Assembly (NCBI RefSeq): GCF_963678635.1
Contig: NC_087065.1
Location: 33,293,679 to 33,357,678, forward strand
Reading direction: 5' to 3'
DNA: 64,000 nucleotides
Source: Symsagittifera roscoffensis
Lineage: Eukaryota > Xenacoelomorpha > Acoela > Convolutidae
The notes under the pieces: model-generated
What the model was told of the DNA's origin: nothing
Databases searched by the model: none
What the model saw: the letters and a program-made list of their open reading frames with translations, nothing else
In this document: positions 20,615-34,556 of the stretch, piece after piece
How positions within the stretch are numbered: the first letter of the stretch is position 1
Layout of the letters: every line of letters begins with the position of its first letter
Program-made: the position numbers and the translations under genes

Positions 20615-21885
20615 GCGTCAAACCGGTCGTTTCTGGTCGTTTCTGATATGTCCCGTGCAGGTGTCGTAGCTCTAACACAGAAAAAAGGTGAGTGCAGGCG
20701 ATTGTTTGAGTTATAAGAGCTTTCAAATTTGAAAGTCCAGAGAATTTCCTTGTACTTTTCAAGCAAGATAGGCCATGCGGTAGTACAACACGTTTTTCAC
20801 TGCTAGTGTCCGTGCAACTGCTAAGTTGGATGAACCAAAATTAAGTTTCAATAGATCAATTAGTTTTCTATTTAAACCATTTTAAAGAAGTCACATTAAC
20901 TTATCAAAATTAGATTTGAACTATAATTTTTTTTTGTTAGATTAAGTAATTATTGAGTAATTGTCAACTGCTTTCGGAAGATTCCATTTCTTTCTGATTC
21001 CCTCGTTCTTCCTTGTTTAACTCTTTAATATCGCTAGTTTTACTTGTAGTCTTGAAACTTCTATACCTCGAAAATGTACTAGTTGACAAGTTGTTTGTCT
21101 TAGTGTCAAAATAGTTAATTAAGGGTGTCAGTTCTCAGACATCATAAATTCTCAAATAAGTTCAATTCTCAACCAGAATTTTTCCTCAGAAACACTTGGA
21201 ATTGCCTACACTCTTTCCCTGTTTAAAAAAAGAATATTTTTGCTCACGGCTCAACTGCATTATAATTTACAGCATGGTTGGTTGGTAACTAATCAAATTG
21301 GCAACCATGCGTGAATAGCACCTCAGTTATGTCTGATATATCTGTATTTACAATTATATTGATTTACAAATGTCCATCTGGCTAATCAAAAAGTCTTTGG
21401 CAGCCTCTAAACTTCTTTTTTTGTACAATTTTATTGCTTTTTTTTGTCTCCAAGTTGGTTTTTTGTTTTTACCAGCATCTTGAAAAACACTTCTCTTTCT
21501 CCCTTATCTGAATGGCCGAGTAAAAAACAGGATTACAAAATGCCTTGCTACCGTCTGGCACTAGTTCAGGTAACAACGACATGTCGTAGAAACTTGGAGG
21601 CACCGAGATGGCTCTCAGTTTTAAGCAAATGCAACCGCTTCCAGAGATTGTCCTTAGCTAAGCTCTCACATTTCAGCTTTTTCAGCTCCCTCTGGTTCTC
21701 AGAGTACTTTTTCTTCTCCAGAGGTTTGTTTTTCACTTTTGTAAACATTCAAGCATATCTCCATCCATCGAAGCATCCCTCCATTGAAATTGTATTGTAT
21801 CATTTATTTTACCGATCTCATCTGTAGACCTTTCTAACAGTTCTCCGAGTTGTACACTGGTTACTCCAGCTTCTTGCTGTTGTCA

Positions 21886-23993
21886 AGATAGATTATGCTG
21901 CAATGATGCTGCCCCTCTAGATCAGATTACTGAGCATTCTTCTTCTCTTAGCTCGTCTCAAATATGATAAAATCGAAGTCCTTTCTTACTTCGAGATTAG
22001 CTTTTTTTCATCGCAATTTATTCTTTCTTTATCTTCGTCCTGTTACTTATTTCGAACAAACCTTTTGTCGCTTTTGGATCATAACGGTTATAACCCATTT
22101 TTAAAATTTCAATCCTTGTGCCTCGCCTTCTACGGTGTTTAAGGGACGTTAAGTCTAGCTTTCGAAGTCTTTCACCATAATTGCTTTTCCTCAAACCAGT
22201 ATCCAGTCGTGTGAACGTTTGAACGAGCGCTTTATTGGAACTTTTTTCAATAATTTTGTATGTTTCTTGAGTCGCGGATTCCAAACTTGATTGCAAATTC
22301 ATGTTGAGGCCGTATGGATTGTTTGTAAATGTTCAAAAATACAGCAATTTCCAAAAGACGCATCTTGATGAAACTCTTTTGGAAATTGCAAACATTAAAT
22401 TAGCTGTTTTCACTCCCGTGAAAATATGTGCTTCGAACGAAAGCTTACTAAAGATGAAAATTACCATCTTTGTCTACCTCTTTTTTTTTCATTTGAACGA
22501 GTGCTTTATTTGAACGTTAAATTTTTATGTTTCTTGAGTCGCGGATACCAAGCTTGATTGCAAATTCAAGCTGAGGCCGTATGGATCATTTGTACTTTTT
22601 CTAAAATACAGCAATTTCCAAAAGACGCATCTTGATGAAAGATTTTTGGAAACTGCAAACATTCAATTAGTTGTTTTCACTCCCGTGAAAATATGTGCTT
22701 CGAACAAAAGTTTAATAAAGATGAAAATAACCATCTTTGTCTACCTCTTTTCTCAAATCTTTTTCGTAGAGGCAAAAAATTTTCTTATAATTGTCAGCTT
22801 TTACCCATGCAATTGTCATCTAAACCCACTTGTCATCACTGAAAAACAAAATTTGTTTTTTTTTTACCAGTTTCTCAGCATTTTAAGATCTTTTTGAGGG
22901 ATTTATCATTTCGCATTGTCAGCAAATAGGTCAAAATTTGATACTTTTGAATCTGCCCTTGAGTTGATGTACATTGGAAATAATACTGGACCGAGAACAG
23001 AACCTTAGGGAATGGCACGATGGACATTTTTCTAACCTGATTTGCTATCCTTGCTTACCACTCTTTGTTGCCTTACAGTAAAGAACTCTTTTATCTTTTC
23101 CAATGTTTTTCCGATTACCCCACATTGCTGTAGAACACACGGAGTCTTTTCTGTCATTCTAAATGAAACATTTTTTGAAATTTAGGTAGATCACGTCAAC
23201 TTCTCTGTGACTATCCAGAGTCGCACTGAAGTCGCCAAGCACCTTCAGTAGTTGAATTTGTGATGATCTTCCAAGTAGGAACCCAAAATTTTTGCTTACA
23301 TGAATTTAATTTTTTTTCAGATCATTCAATAAATGAGACTTGACGTTTTTCAAAAAAATTCACAGGCAATTGATGTAAGGCTTGCCAGTCTGTGGTTTTC
23401 TGCCATCGATTCCAATCTTTTTTTGAAAAGAGAAGCCAAGTGCGCCAGTTTTCATTCTCCGGGTAATTTACTATCGTTCAAAGATTTATTTTAAAGTTTT
23501 TGTCAAGGCATGGACTAATTTAAACCTTAATTTAAACAAGAGCTTCGGGTAGACTTCATCTGGTCCCATTGATTTTGAATTATTAATCTCAAAGTGTTTT
23601 CGGCCGTTTTTTTTCATTGAGACTTGGACAAAAATCCTCGCTTCTGGAAGCTTTTTTCACCGAGGGTCTCAACTGTACTAGTGAAACGAATAACATTTGA
23701 ACAGTAGAAATTATCCGAGCAGAGAAGTTTATCAAGACTATTGCTACCACGTGTAGGTTTCCGTAAAACATGTCATACAAACCAAAACCAGAGTCTAAGA
23801 AATGCTCATCAAGGGCCAATTTATTGAAACCTCCACGAAAGACAAAAATGCCATTAGGGTTTTCACGAAACCTCATAGTTGAAGGTACATTGTGCTGCAT
23901 CAAAGCGTTCCCATCTAACATCAGCTGGGAAGTAAACCACACACAATCATAAAACCTTACCATCCATATGAATAGAAAGCCAAAGTATCTCAA
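21886..23993 (-). pseudogene. CR1-like LINE, copy 3 (longest form)
   Basis: RT blocks in order on the minus strand, going down in coordinate. INNSKSMGPDEIYPKLL lies at about 23590-23540, FGFLLGRSSQIQLLKVL then VDVIYLNFKK at about 23290-23170, and KIKEFFTVRQQRV after that. The main block, GSVLGPVLFPMYIN...FADN at about 23004-22912, has a stop in place of Gln just before GSVLGP and Asn for the second catalytic Asp. The C-terminal block YGERLRKLDLTSLKHRRRRG lies in the frame 22302-22018. An imperfect direct duplication of about 270 bases sits between about 22260 and 22800. These are standard blocks of CR1/Jockey-group non-LTR retrotransposons. Stops and frameshifts show it is dead. Confidence 0.85.
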
Positions 23994-24309
23994 ACTTCGC
24001 AGTTTTCTGTAAACTATGATACAGCAGGCTGGTCATTTTTCTTAAAAACACAAAAACCTCAACCTGTTGTCTTCAGGGAGTTAAAAGAGGTTCGATCGGC
24101 CCTGAAGGAAAGGTTTTAAAGACTTGTAGCATAACAAATGTGTCTTCTACTTCTGATGTTAACCACGATTCACTGATGCTTATGTTATCCGAACATAAAC
24201 ACTGATATTGCACTGAAGTTTATATATAGATTTATTTTTCTTTATAGACTGTGGTTAAATAAACAAAATTATACTTTGCGACAACCTACCCGCATACAAG
24301 TTTAGGCGT

Positions 24310-24536
24310 AAGTAATCGATTACAACGGATTATTATGATGATTTTTTGACAATTATAATTGATTATAATTACCAAAATTAGGTCTTTAAGGGATTTATAA
24401 TTAATTATAATCGTGATATTTTCCAAGAGATAATAATCTCTTATAATCGATTATAATTGATTATAGTTCTTACTAAAAACCCTTAAAATCAATTATAATC
24501 GATTATAATCTCTTATTTTGTTGAAATTTTCCTACA
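24310..24536. repeat. AT palindrome cluster, array copy 3
   Basis: Counterpart of 11534-11760, with TTATAATCGATTATAA at 24441-24456 and the same flanking inverted motifs. Confidence 0.6.
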
Positions 24537-24975
24537 ATCGAATTAAATTTTCTGGGTCATTAATTTTGTGTCAATAAGAATATCTCTAAAAGAGAGATCT
24601 CTTGAACACTTTGGTTCATCTGAACACAAAGTTTTACCACGAAACAAAAGTTTCATAGAGATCCTTTCATATGAGTGCATCGGTTCCCGCGGTAGATTAA
24701 ATATAAAATTTCCGAATCAAGCATGAAAATAAATTAATTTGCTGATGTTTTGGTGTTTAAAAAAGCTTAAAATGTGCATCACAAAACAACACTAATGGGG
24801 AAGAAATGAAAAAAAAAACTTACAAATTTGAATTAATTGGAAAACTTTCAAAAAAGTTTTCTCATTTTTCATAGGAACCAACGTCCACAAAAAGCATAAA
24901 ATATAAGCACTTTAGATGCAACTTCGAAGACAAAATGGACAAACAAAAGGGATAATAATCAATTATAACTGGCAC

Positions 24976-25218
24976 TTAAATCGTAATATAATCGATTATT
25001 AACGCTTGAAACTGGATGCGGGATGCTATACTTTGCTGGATGTTATCGAATAAACGTTCTAATTCACGCTCTTCAATTCTATCCAGTGTAACACCCGAGT
25101 CAATGAGTTTGTGACGCTCAGCCAGAACACGTAATTTCGTTTGTCTTTTTTGGGGAGATAGTTCTCTTGAAATGAAATGGTTTTCTTGATAAGTTTTGAT
25201 TAAGTATGAGTTCGACAA
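24976..25218 (-). pseudogene. Possible LINE ORF1-like fragment, copy 3
   Basis: Same as 12201-12443 with one Glu to Lys change (SPQKRQ). Placed upstream of the longest LINE copy. Confidence 0.35.
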
Positions 25219-25884
25219 AATTTTCCGTGTCAGCCAAGGGTTAAGTGCAGATAGTTTTAAAGTAGGTAGGTCGGATCATTTACTCTCGATCTTAAGCAAA
25301 AATTTTACTGAGTTCTGATGGAAGTGTTCTCCAAATTGGACATTCAAAACAGGCAATTCTAGAGAGTAAAATCCTAAATTTGCACTCAGTTTTGTCCACT
25401 TGTGTAAATATACAGAGCTGCGCTTCATAAGTAAAAAATTCTTTAAAAGTAGTTTTATCATTATTAGTGCTGAGTACACAGGCAGCGTTCGCAACCTATT
25501 TTAATAAAAAGTGTCACCATTTGAATTTGGTTGAATTTCATGAAAAACGTGAGAGCTACCTGCAGAATTACAAACAAAAGAATGAAATAGATAGTAATAT
25601 GAGTCTGTATCTTGCAAAATGTCACAATTTTGTCTTCTATTTGTCTTCTCATTAACACACAATCTGCGCAATGGACCTCAAACTTATGCAACTTGACACA
25701 TAAAAAGTTTTCAAAACTTTGTGTTCATAAACATTTTCTTGGAGTGCCAAAATTGTGCAAAATATTTCAATGCCAACGTAGAATTCTATCGAGTAAAAAA
25801 AAGTAGCCTAATTGCTGTGATAAACTTATTAAATGGCTTCCGGTTGTGATGAAATGAGGACGACCAGATCACCATCCGAGATTT

Positions 25885-27675
25885 TTGATTCACAACACCA
25901 ACAATGCGGCCGCGCGTGTACTCTGCCATCCATCAGGCACCGTAAACTGTGTACAATGCGGTAAATGTGATGTCTGGAAACACTCACTCTGTGCCGGAGT
26001 TGATCCTCTTAACGCTGACGTTATAGACTCTTCGTGCGAGTCTTGTCAGAATCAGAGAAAACAAAGTCCGTTTAATCAGCACGCTGGCTAACGGTAAAAC
26101 TCGTGTACATGTTCCTCAATTGAAGCGCTGTGCAGCCTCGGGGACAGCATTTTTTTGCCGTCATCCAACACTGAACGAGGAGACTTCACTCATTTTGAAG
26201 CAGCTGAATTTGCCAAGTTTGTGAGTGATTCGAGGAAGAAACTTCTGAAGTTCATACCCAAAGGAGCAAGAATTTGCGTTGCAACAACGATTTTCTTGAT
26301 GCCATCACTAATGAGCCTGACAATAAGAACAAGTGGGATAAACTCTTTGCTTTTGTCGATGCTTCGCTTCTCCTACTGACAAAACCAACGCACTCTCACT
26401 CAATGGTCTCGAAAGCGTGTTGGTGGGTTTGATGCCGGAGAGTTGTTTTATGGCGAGGACTCAGGCAACATGCAACGCGAAAAGCAAGAAACCTATACAG
26501 CTCAAATCAGTAAACAAATCTGCAACAAAATCAATGAACGTGATATCAGTGGAGCAGTCATGATCGCTTCGCCAAACGCTACTTTTATGCCAACCAATCC
26601 AGAAACTCTTGAGGTCTTTCGTCTGAAACATCCTAGAAGAGGTTAACTCTTGAGCTACTACGACGTGTACAGTGAGACTCTGGCCGTTACCGAGAAACTT
26701 GTTTGAGACACCATTTTTAATTTTGCACCGGGAAGTGCAGCCGGACCATCTTGTTTCAGTCCACCTCAATCTAGTTTCAGATCATCCATCTCAATGATAG
26801 TGTCATGGATGATTTGCTCGACTCCGCTTTGACACTTTGTACTAAACAAACGAATGGTTATCCAACAACAATCACTTCGAGAAAACAAGCCAATTGGATG
26901 CTATCAAATCAAAAACTATTCAAAAAAAATTTGAGAGCAGATGAATGAATCATTATTCGGTTGAATGGCTGCGTGTTTCTGGTTTCAGGAGATTGGTTAC
27001 ACGCATTGCAATCGGACTTCCTTCAACTTTGTCTGTCCAATAATGATTTCAGGACAGCTTGCATTCATCGACTTTGATCTATAGTCAGCAGCGCCTTTCA
27101 CTGTGTTTGAAATTTGATTCGCCATCTTTACTCGCAACACCCTCTTATCTGCAATAAAATGAAGTCTCGGTGACACGCTTTTTCTATGGCTGGTATACCT
27201 TCCACACTTGAGCCAGTAGGTCTTCTCCGAAGCGATGGTCGTAGGCTGGACGGAATCAGCATCACGCTACAAATCAGAGGTAAATCGCTCACAATGGACT
27301 ATACGATTTCGAACAGGTTGACAGCCTCAAATTCGAGACTGGCAGGATTTGAAAGCGCAACCGTCGCAGATGAGGCAAAAAAACAAGAAAAGGAATCATT
27401 ACCAAGACCTTCCGAACTTAGCAAGCTTTCAATCTGTAGCCGTTGAAAGTCTAGAAGGATTAGGGAAATCCAGTTATGTGTTTCTCAAGGCTGTGCTAAA
27501 GAGAGTCAATGAAAAGAACGTTGCAAAAAGAGCCACGATGTTTCTCAGACTACGGCTAGATTTTCTTTCGACGTGGAAACGCAGCTTGCGTTTTGGAGGC
27601 AATAAACAGTTCAAAACAAACACATCGTTTCTACCCATTCAAACTTTGTTGTTTTCTGTTGTTCTGGTTCTTTGA
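25885..27675 (+). pseudogene. Element A copy 3
   Basis: Same structure as copy 1: PHD-like block 25885-26091, ISGAV block 26443-26646, missing RT core, RLD...DY nuclease-like block 27186-27446, tail frame 27349-27675. The A tract after 'gatgaggc' is A7 here and A8 in copies 1 and 2, which shifts the frame and merges the last blocks differently. Confidence 0.77.
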
Positions 27676-27870
27676 ATTCGATCTTTATAAACCAGAAATT
27701 CATCACTTTTTTTAACTTCTACTTTTTTTCACAACTATCCCTCTTCAATTGATCTCATCAACCCACTTCCATAATTGTCACTAAAATCATCGCTACCTCA
27801 AACAATCAGACCAACAAAAAGCTGGTCATAATGAACTTCAACATTTTTCATTTCGTCAACTCGGCCCTTA

Positions 27871-30826
27871 ATGTCTTTCATAATGGACTTATTATTTCCC
27901 CATTTTTCAATTTTGGTAGATCTAAGTTCTGTAAAGATTGTATCAGTTTCTGAAATTTTAATCATCTTGATGCACCGCTATCATGTCACAAGCCTTCTTT
28001 CCCTCCTCATTGGAATCAAATTCCATCGTTCTAGTTGCAATAATCATCTAAAAGGTGGTGGTGTATGGTGTTACGCTTGTGCGTCTCACAAGCACATGAA
28101 GTGCAGTGGACTGACAACTAAAAAAGAACACTCGAAAAATTTCGCAGCTAGATCTCGTGAAATTCTGGATAAACATATGCGACTCTAAAGCAACCACCTT
28201 GACAAAAACTCACAATATAATTGTTTACTGGAAACCATTTTCTTCATTATCAACTAGAACAAGAAAAGTTTCAAAGTTGTTAAAAAGATGAGTATACTCA
28301 TGTCAAACGATGAGTACTTTCTTGTGAAAACACTCTTGTAGAAATTACTGAGAAAAATAGCTCGACCGCAATGAAAGCTATTATGGTGTTGCAACATCTC
28401 ATTATAGCTAGAACTAAAAACGGTCATGATGGATCATTGACAAAAATCATTGCTAGGAGTATCAATTGGATCAATTGCGATTTTGATTCATTTTTCGAAG
28501 AAGCGAGTGCCCTTCATGAAAGATTACCTAACTCTAAACAGGTCGTGAAACCAGATAAGTGCAAACACTTTGATAAGCTGATGACCACAGGAAAATTTCG
28601 AACGCCCTTCAAAGTCTGAGTGATGATTCAAAAGGTGGAAGTGAAACCATTGACTACAAGATAGATAGAAAATCTGTTCTGTAATTTTTCCAGGAGAAAC
28701 CCCCAGCCTCAAGTATTGTCACTCCCTCCTGTATTTGCTCAGATGATGAAAAAAAACTACTACAGTTTCCGCAAATACAAATGCCCGGACTATTAGACGC
28801 TCAACCATCAAATCTCATGGAAGTCATGGCCTTTTCGGCCTTGACGCAAATGATTGGCGTGGATTTTACTTTTTTCCAAACTTTATCGAATGATCTCTGA
28901 AAGTCATTGAGCAAACTCTCATTCAGGATTGCTACAGAACAGCCATCATTTCTGGAACCTTACAACTCTTCTCGGCTTATCGCTCTCCATATAAAATTTT
29001 TAGAGAGAAACCTTTTCTAGCGTTTTTAGAGAGGTAATTAGAAAAATCATAGGAAAATCTATTGTAGAGGTAATAAAACCAGATTCGATACTTTTAGGAG
29101 GGAATACATAGTTATTTCTGGGACAAAAATGCGGAATTGAGCATGCCATTCACTCACTAAGATAAAATTAATCGAGAGGCGAAACTCATGGTTTGTTGCT
29201 TTTTAACGCAAAAGATGCGTTCAATTGTCTCAATCGAAAAGCAGCTCTAGCAAACAACATGAACCAGTCTCCTTCCCTTTCAAATACCCTAAGAAATTCT
29301 TGTACAACTCCATCGAAGTTCTAAATTAACAAAAAGAAAGTTATATCACAAGAAATTTCAACCAAAGGTGATCAATTTGTTATGGCCATGTATCGTGTCG
29401 CTATGAACCAATTAATGAAAATTACCTCGCGCGAAAACCTTTTTCAACCATGTTTTGCAAATGACGGCAATTGTACAGGTAGTATAGAGGATTTAAAACA
29501 ACTTCATGACGATTTAAAAGAGCATGGACGAGCTTTCAGTTACCATTTAACGAAGTGCCACTTGATAGTACAACCTGATTTTTTAATCACAGCGAAAGAA
29601 TTATGCAAAATGAAAGAGTCAAAATTGTCCTCGGATCTGTTATTGTCGATGATTTGTCTTGTAAGCATTTTGAGCTTGACAAAACCGCAAAACTCGTTGA
29701 ACTGCTTAAGAAATTTGAAAAAAAAGTGCAAAAATTTCTCCTCAAAATGTTTGCAATTCCCTTACTAAGGCTGTATAACAGAAATTAGGTTTCATTGCTC
29801 GAACATTACCCCGCGCACTTCAATTTTTTTTAGGACACTGAGAAAATCTTTGTGAAGAAACTCACGCCAGCTTTCGTTAAAAACACATCGTATAATGAAA
29901 AATTCCGCAGGTGATTCTCTCTCCTATATGAGATATGGAGGTTTGAACCTGACTTTGCCAGGAGATCGAACAAACGATTATTCTAGTTTCATTAAAAATT
30001 CCACTTCTTTTGGTGAAATTGAAATCACAGATATTGACCAGCAACAGGAGTTTTTTGCAACCACTATTAGAAAAGAAAACAAAGAACAACAAAGAGTACT
30101 TTGTCAGAAATTGAAAATTACTAAACGATTTTAGCATAAAAAGAAGGATGATTGATTCAGCTGGCTCAACGCATTACCGCTGAAGCTATAAAAAAACTTT
30201 TTAACAAAAGCAGATTTTAGAGACGAATTTGAACTAATATATGGATGAGAAACAAGTAAGCTTCGGCAGAAATGCACATGCGGTAAAATTTTTACTGTCA
30301 GTCATGCTTTACATTGCTCCAAAGGTGGATATTCTCACGTAAATTATAATGAAATACGAGAAATTTTTGATGAATTAATCAACAAAGTGTGCTACGATGT
30401 CAAAATTGAGCCCCATCTTTAACCGCTTAAAGGCGAAATCATTACTTGCAATCTAGTAGCATTGATGGCAAAGCAAGATTAATTATTAGAGTCAATCAGT
30501 TATGGGAATCTCGGGTGGAAAAAACAAACTTCGACTTGATAGTTTTCAAATCACACGACAAGACATGCTCACGAAAAATTGAACAAGCTTACAAACAGCA
30601 TGAACACTCCAAGAAGCTGAAATACGAGCAAGGGATTGTTGATGTCGAACATACTTGCCCTAATCCTCATATTTTGGCCTGCACAGCAGGAGCAAGACTA
30701 GCTGACAAAACTAGCCAAAAAAGTCACCAATTACGTCTTCACGAAATTAAGTTTTGTACTTTTACACAGCTCCGTCTTCTGCATATTCGGATCGCCTTTG
30801 CTCCGAAAAATTGCGTCGCTTGTTGA
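27871..30826 (+). pseudogene. Element B copy 4
   Basis: Same block order and disabling changes as copy 3: zinc region 27871-28188, pre-RT 28371-28619, RT with FAND, YGGLNLTLP 29895-30134, nuclease-like end 30446-30826. Copy-specific changes include Gln to His in the pre-RT block (gcaaacac near 28561). It shares gaattaatc near 30373 with copy 5. Confidence 0.82.
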
Positions 30827-30948
30827 TTCATCGCCAGATACCATTGTTGAGGAAAGGAGGTTTATTTGTTGAACCATTTTAATGAAAGCAGTTTGCTTTG
30901 GTCTATAAGTCTTTGTTTTATTTGATGCAGCTTTTTAAGGCTTAGATT

Positions 30949-31233
30949 TTAATTAAATTGTTTTTTTTTATTAAGAAAACTACCTTCACTCATTTCCTCG
31001 GTAAACTGTTTCAAGTTCTTAGAAAGCTTATTTAGAAAAAACTCAGTGCTAGGGCCCGCGGCATCCTGAACTTCAAAAACTATTGGCCCCAAAACAATTT
31101 CGTCACTAATTAAGTCTCTATATTCGTCAGACTTGCGATCTTCAGCCTCGGTCCCCGCTGTTCCGGGATCACAAATCGAGTCTGCGTCAACCACCGTTTC
31201 ATCCAAAGGAGCTGTCTTCCAACAGCCATGCAA
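30949..31233 (-). CDS. Unrecognised 94-residue acidic frame, copy 4
   Basis: Differs from copy 1 by Thr to Ile near residue 20 (acaaatcg in place of acaagtcg on the plus strand). Function unknown. Confidence 0.3.
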   Translation of the reverse strand: MHGCWKTAPLDETVVDADSICDPGTAGTEAEDRKSDEYRDLISDEIVLGPIVFEVQDAAGPSTEFFLNKLSKNLKQFTEEMSEGSFLNKKKQFN

Positions 31234-32502
31234 GCGTCAAACCGGTCGTTTCTGGTCGTTTCTGATATGTCCCGTGCAGGTGTCGTAGCTCTAACACAGA
31301 AAAAAGGTGAGTGCAGGCGATTGTTTGAGTTATAAGAGCTTTCAAATTTGAAAGTCCAGAGAATTTCCTTGTACTTTTCAAGCAAGATAGGCCATGCGGT
31401 AGTACAACACGTTTTTCACTGCTAGTGTCCGTGCAACTGCTAAGTTGGATGAACCAAAATTAAGTTTCAATAGATCAATTAGTTTTCTGTTTAAACCATT
31501 TTAAAGAAGTCACATTAACTTATCAAAATTAGATTTGAACTATAATTTTTTTTGTTAGATTAAGTAATTATTGAGTAATTGTCAACTGCTTTCGGAAGAT
31601 TCCATTTCTTTCTGATTCCCTCGTTCTTCCTTGTTTAACTCTTTAATATCGCTAGTTTTACTTGTAGTCTTGAAACTTCTATACCTCGAAAATGTACTAG
31701 TTGACAAGTTGTTTGTCTTAGTGTCAAAATAGTTAATTAAGGGTGTCAGTTCTCAGACATCATAAATTCTCAAATAAGTTCAATTCTCAACCAGAATTTT
31801 TCCTCAGAAACACTTGGAATTGCCTACACTCTTTCCCTGTTTAAAAAAAGAATATTTTTGCTCACGGCTCAACTGCATTATAATTTACAGCATGGTTGGT
31901 TGGTAACTAATCAAATTGGCAACCATGCGTGAATAGCACCTCAGTTATGTCTGATATATCTGTATTTACAATTATATTGATTTACAAATATCCATCTGGC
32001 TAATCAAAAAGTCTTTGGCAGCCTCTAAACTTCTTTTTTTGTACAATTTTATTGCTTTTTTTTTGTCTCCAAGTTGGTTTTTTGTTTTTACCAGCATCTT
32101 GAAAAACACTTCTCTTTCTCCCTTATCTGAATGGCCGAGTAAAAAACAGGATTACAAAATGCCTTGCTACCGTCTGGCACTAGTTCAGGTAACAACGACA
32201 TGTCGTAGAAACTTGGAGGCACCGAGATGGCTCTCAGTTTTAAGCAAATGCAACCGCTTCCAGAGATTGTCCTTAGCTAAGCTCTCACATTTCAGCTTTT
32301 TCAGCTCCCTCTGGTTCTCAGAGTACTTTTTCTTCTCCAGAGGTTTGTTTTTCACTTTTGTAAACATTCAAGCATATCTCCATCCATCGAAGCATCCCTC
32401 CATTGAAATTGTATTGTATCATTTATTTTACCGATCTCATCTGTAGACCTTTCTAACAGTTCTCCGAGTTGTACACTGGTTACTCCAGCTTCTTGCTGTT
32501 GT

Positions 32503-33331
32503 CACATTTTTTGAAATTTAGGTAGATCACGTCAACTTCTCTGTGACTATCCAGAGTCGCACTGAAGATGCCAAGCACCTTCAGTAGTTGAATTTGTGAT
32601 GATCTTCCAAGTAGGAACCCAAAATTTTTGCTTACATGAATTTAATTTTTTTTTCAGATCATTCAATAAATGAGACTTGACGTTTTTTCAAAAAAATTCA
32701 CAGGCAATTGATGTAAGGCTTGCCAGTCTGTGGTTTTCTGCCATCGATTCCAATCTTTTTTTGAAAAGAGAAGCCAAGTGCGCCAGTTTTCATTCTCCGG
32801 GTAATTTACTATCGTTCAAAGATTTATTTTAAAGTTTTTGTCAAGGCATGGACTAATTTAAACCTTAATTTAAACAAGAGCTTCGGGTAGATTTCATCTG
32901 GTCCCATTGATTTTGAATTATTAATCTCAAAGTGTTTTCGGCCGTTTTTTTTCATTGATACTTGGACAAAAATCCTCGCTTCTGGAAGCTTTTTTCACCG
33001 AGGGTCTCAACTGTACTAGTGAAACGAATAACATTTGAACAGTAGAAATTATCCGAGCAGAGAAGTTTATCAAGACTATTGCTACCACGTGTAGGTTTCC
33101 GTAAAACATGTCATACAAACCAAAACCAGAGTCTAAGAAATGCTCATCAAGGGCCAATTTATTGAAACCTCCACGAAAGACAAAAATGCCATTAGGGTTT
33201 TCACGAAACCTCATAGTTGAAGGTACATTGTGCTGCATCAAAGCGTTCCCATCTAACATCAGCTGGGAAGTAAACCACACACAATCATAAAACCTTACCA
33301 TCCATATGAATAGAAAGCCAAAGTATCTCAA
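32503..33331 (-). pseudogene. CR1-like LINE, copy 4 (deleted form)
   Basis: Same deletion as copy 1, with join gttgtc/acattttttg at about 32504. It retains the MGPDEIYPKLL block, FGFLLGRSS and VDVIYLNFKK, and lacks GSVLGP, FADN and the C-terminal block. Confidence 0.8.
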
Positions 33332-33647
33332 ACTTCGCAGTTTTCTGTAAACTATGATACAGCAGGCTGGTAATTTTTCTTAAAAACACAAAAACCTCAA
33401 CCTGTTGTCTTCAGGGAGTTAAAAGAGGTTCGATCGGCCCTGAAGGAAAGGTTTTAAAGACTTGTAGCATAACAAATGTGTCTTCTACTTCTGATGTTAA
33501 CCACGATTCACTGATGCTTATGTTATCCGAACATAAACACTGATATTGCACTGAAGTTTATATATAGATTTATTTTTCTTTATAGACTGTGGTTAAATAA
33601 ACAAAATTATACTTTGCGACAACCTACCCGCATACAAGTTTAGGCGT

Positions 33648-33874
33648 AAGTAATCGATTACAACGGATTATTATGATGATTTTTTGACAATTATAATTGA
33701 TTATAATTACCAAAATTAGGTCTTTAAGGGATTTATAATTAATTATAATCGTGATATTTTCCAAGAGATAATAATCTCTTATAATCGATTATAATTGATT
33801 ATAGTTCTTACTAAAAACCCTTAAAATCAATTATAATCGATTATAATCTCTTATTTTGTTGAAATTTTCCTACA
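33648..33874. repeat. AT palindrome cluster, array copy 4
   Basis: Counterpart of 11534-11760, with TTATAATCGATTATAA at 33779-33794. Confidence 0.6.
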
Positions 33875-34313
33875 ATCGAATTAAATTTTCTGGGTCATTA
33901 ATTTTGTGTCAATAAGAATATCTCTAAAAGAGAGATCTCTTGAACACTTTGGTTCATCTGAACACAAAGTTTTACCACGAAACAAAAGTTTCATAGAGAT
34001 CCTTTCATATGAGTGCATCGGTTCCCGCGGTAGATTAAATATAAAATTTCCGAATCAAGCATGAAAATAAATCAATTTGCTGATGTTTTGGTGTTTAAAA
34101 AAGCTTAAAATGTGCATCACAAAACAACACTAATGGGGAAGAAATGAAAAAAAAAACTTACAAATTTGAATTAATTGGAAAACTTTCAAAAAAGTTTTCT
34201 CATTTTTCATAGGAACCAACGTCCACAAAAAGCATAAAATATAAGCAGTTTAGATGCAACTTCGAAGACAAAATGGACAAACAAAAGGGATAATAATCAA
34301 TTATAACTGGCAC

Positions 34314-34556
34314 TTAAATCGTAATATAATCGATTATTAACGCTTGAAACTGGATGCGGGATGCTATACTTTGCTGGATGTTATCGAATAAACGTTCTAA
34401 TTCACGCTCTTCAATTCTATCCAGTGTAACACCCGAGTCAATGAGTTTGTGACGCTCAGCCAGAACACGTAATTTCGTTTGTCTTTCTTGGGGAGATAGT
34501 TCTCTTGAAATGAAATGGTTTTCTTGATAAGTTTTGATTAAGTATGAGTTCGACAA
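34314..34556 (-). pseudogene. Possible LINE ORF1-like fragment, copy 4
   Basis: The translated protein is the same as that of 12201-12443. Confidence 0.35.

Larger units (their letters stand above)
17752..28370. repeat. Array 1, copy 3: long 10.6 kb form
   Basis: This full unit retains the 1.28 kb LINE segment (21886-23168) that is absent from copies 1 and 4. All other components are present in the standard order. Confidence 0.93.
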
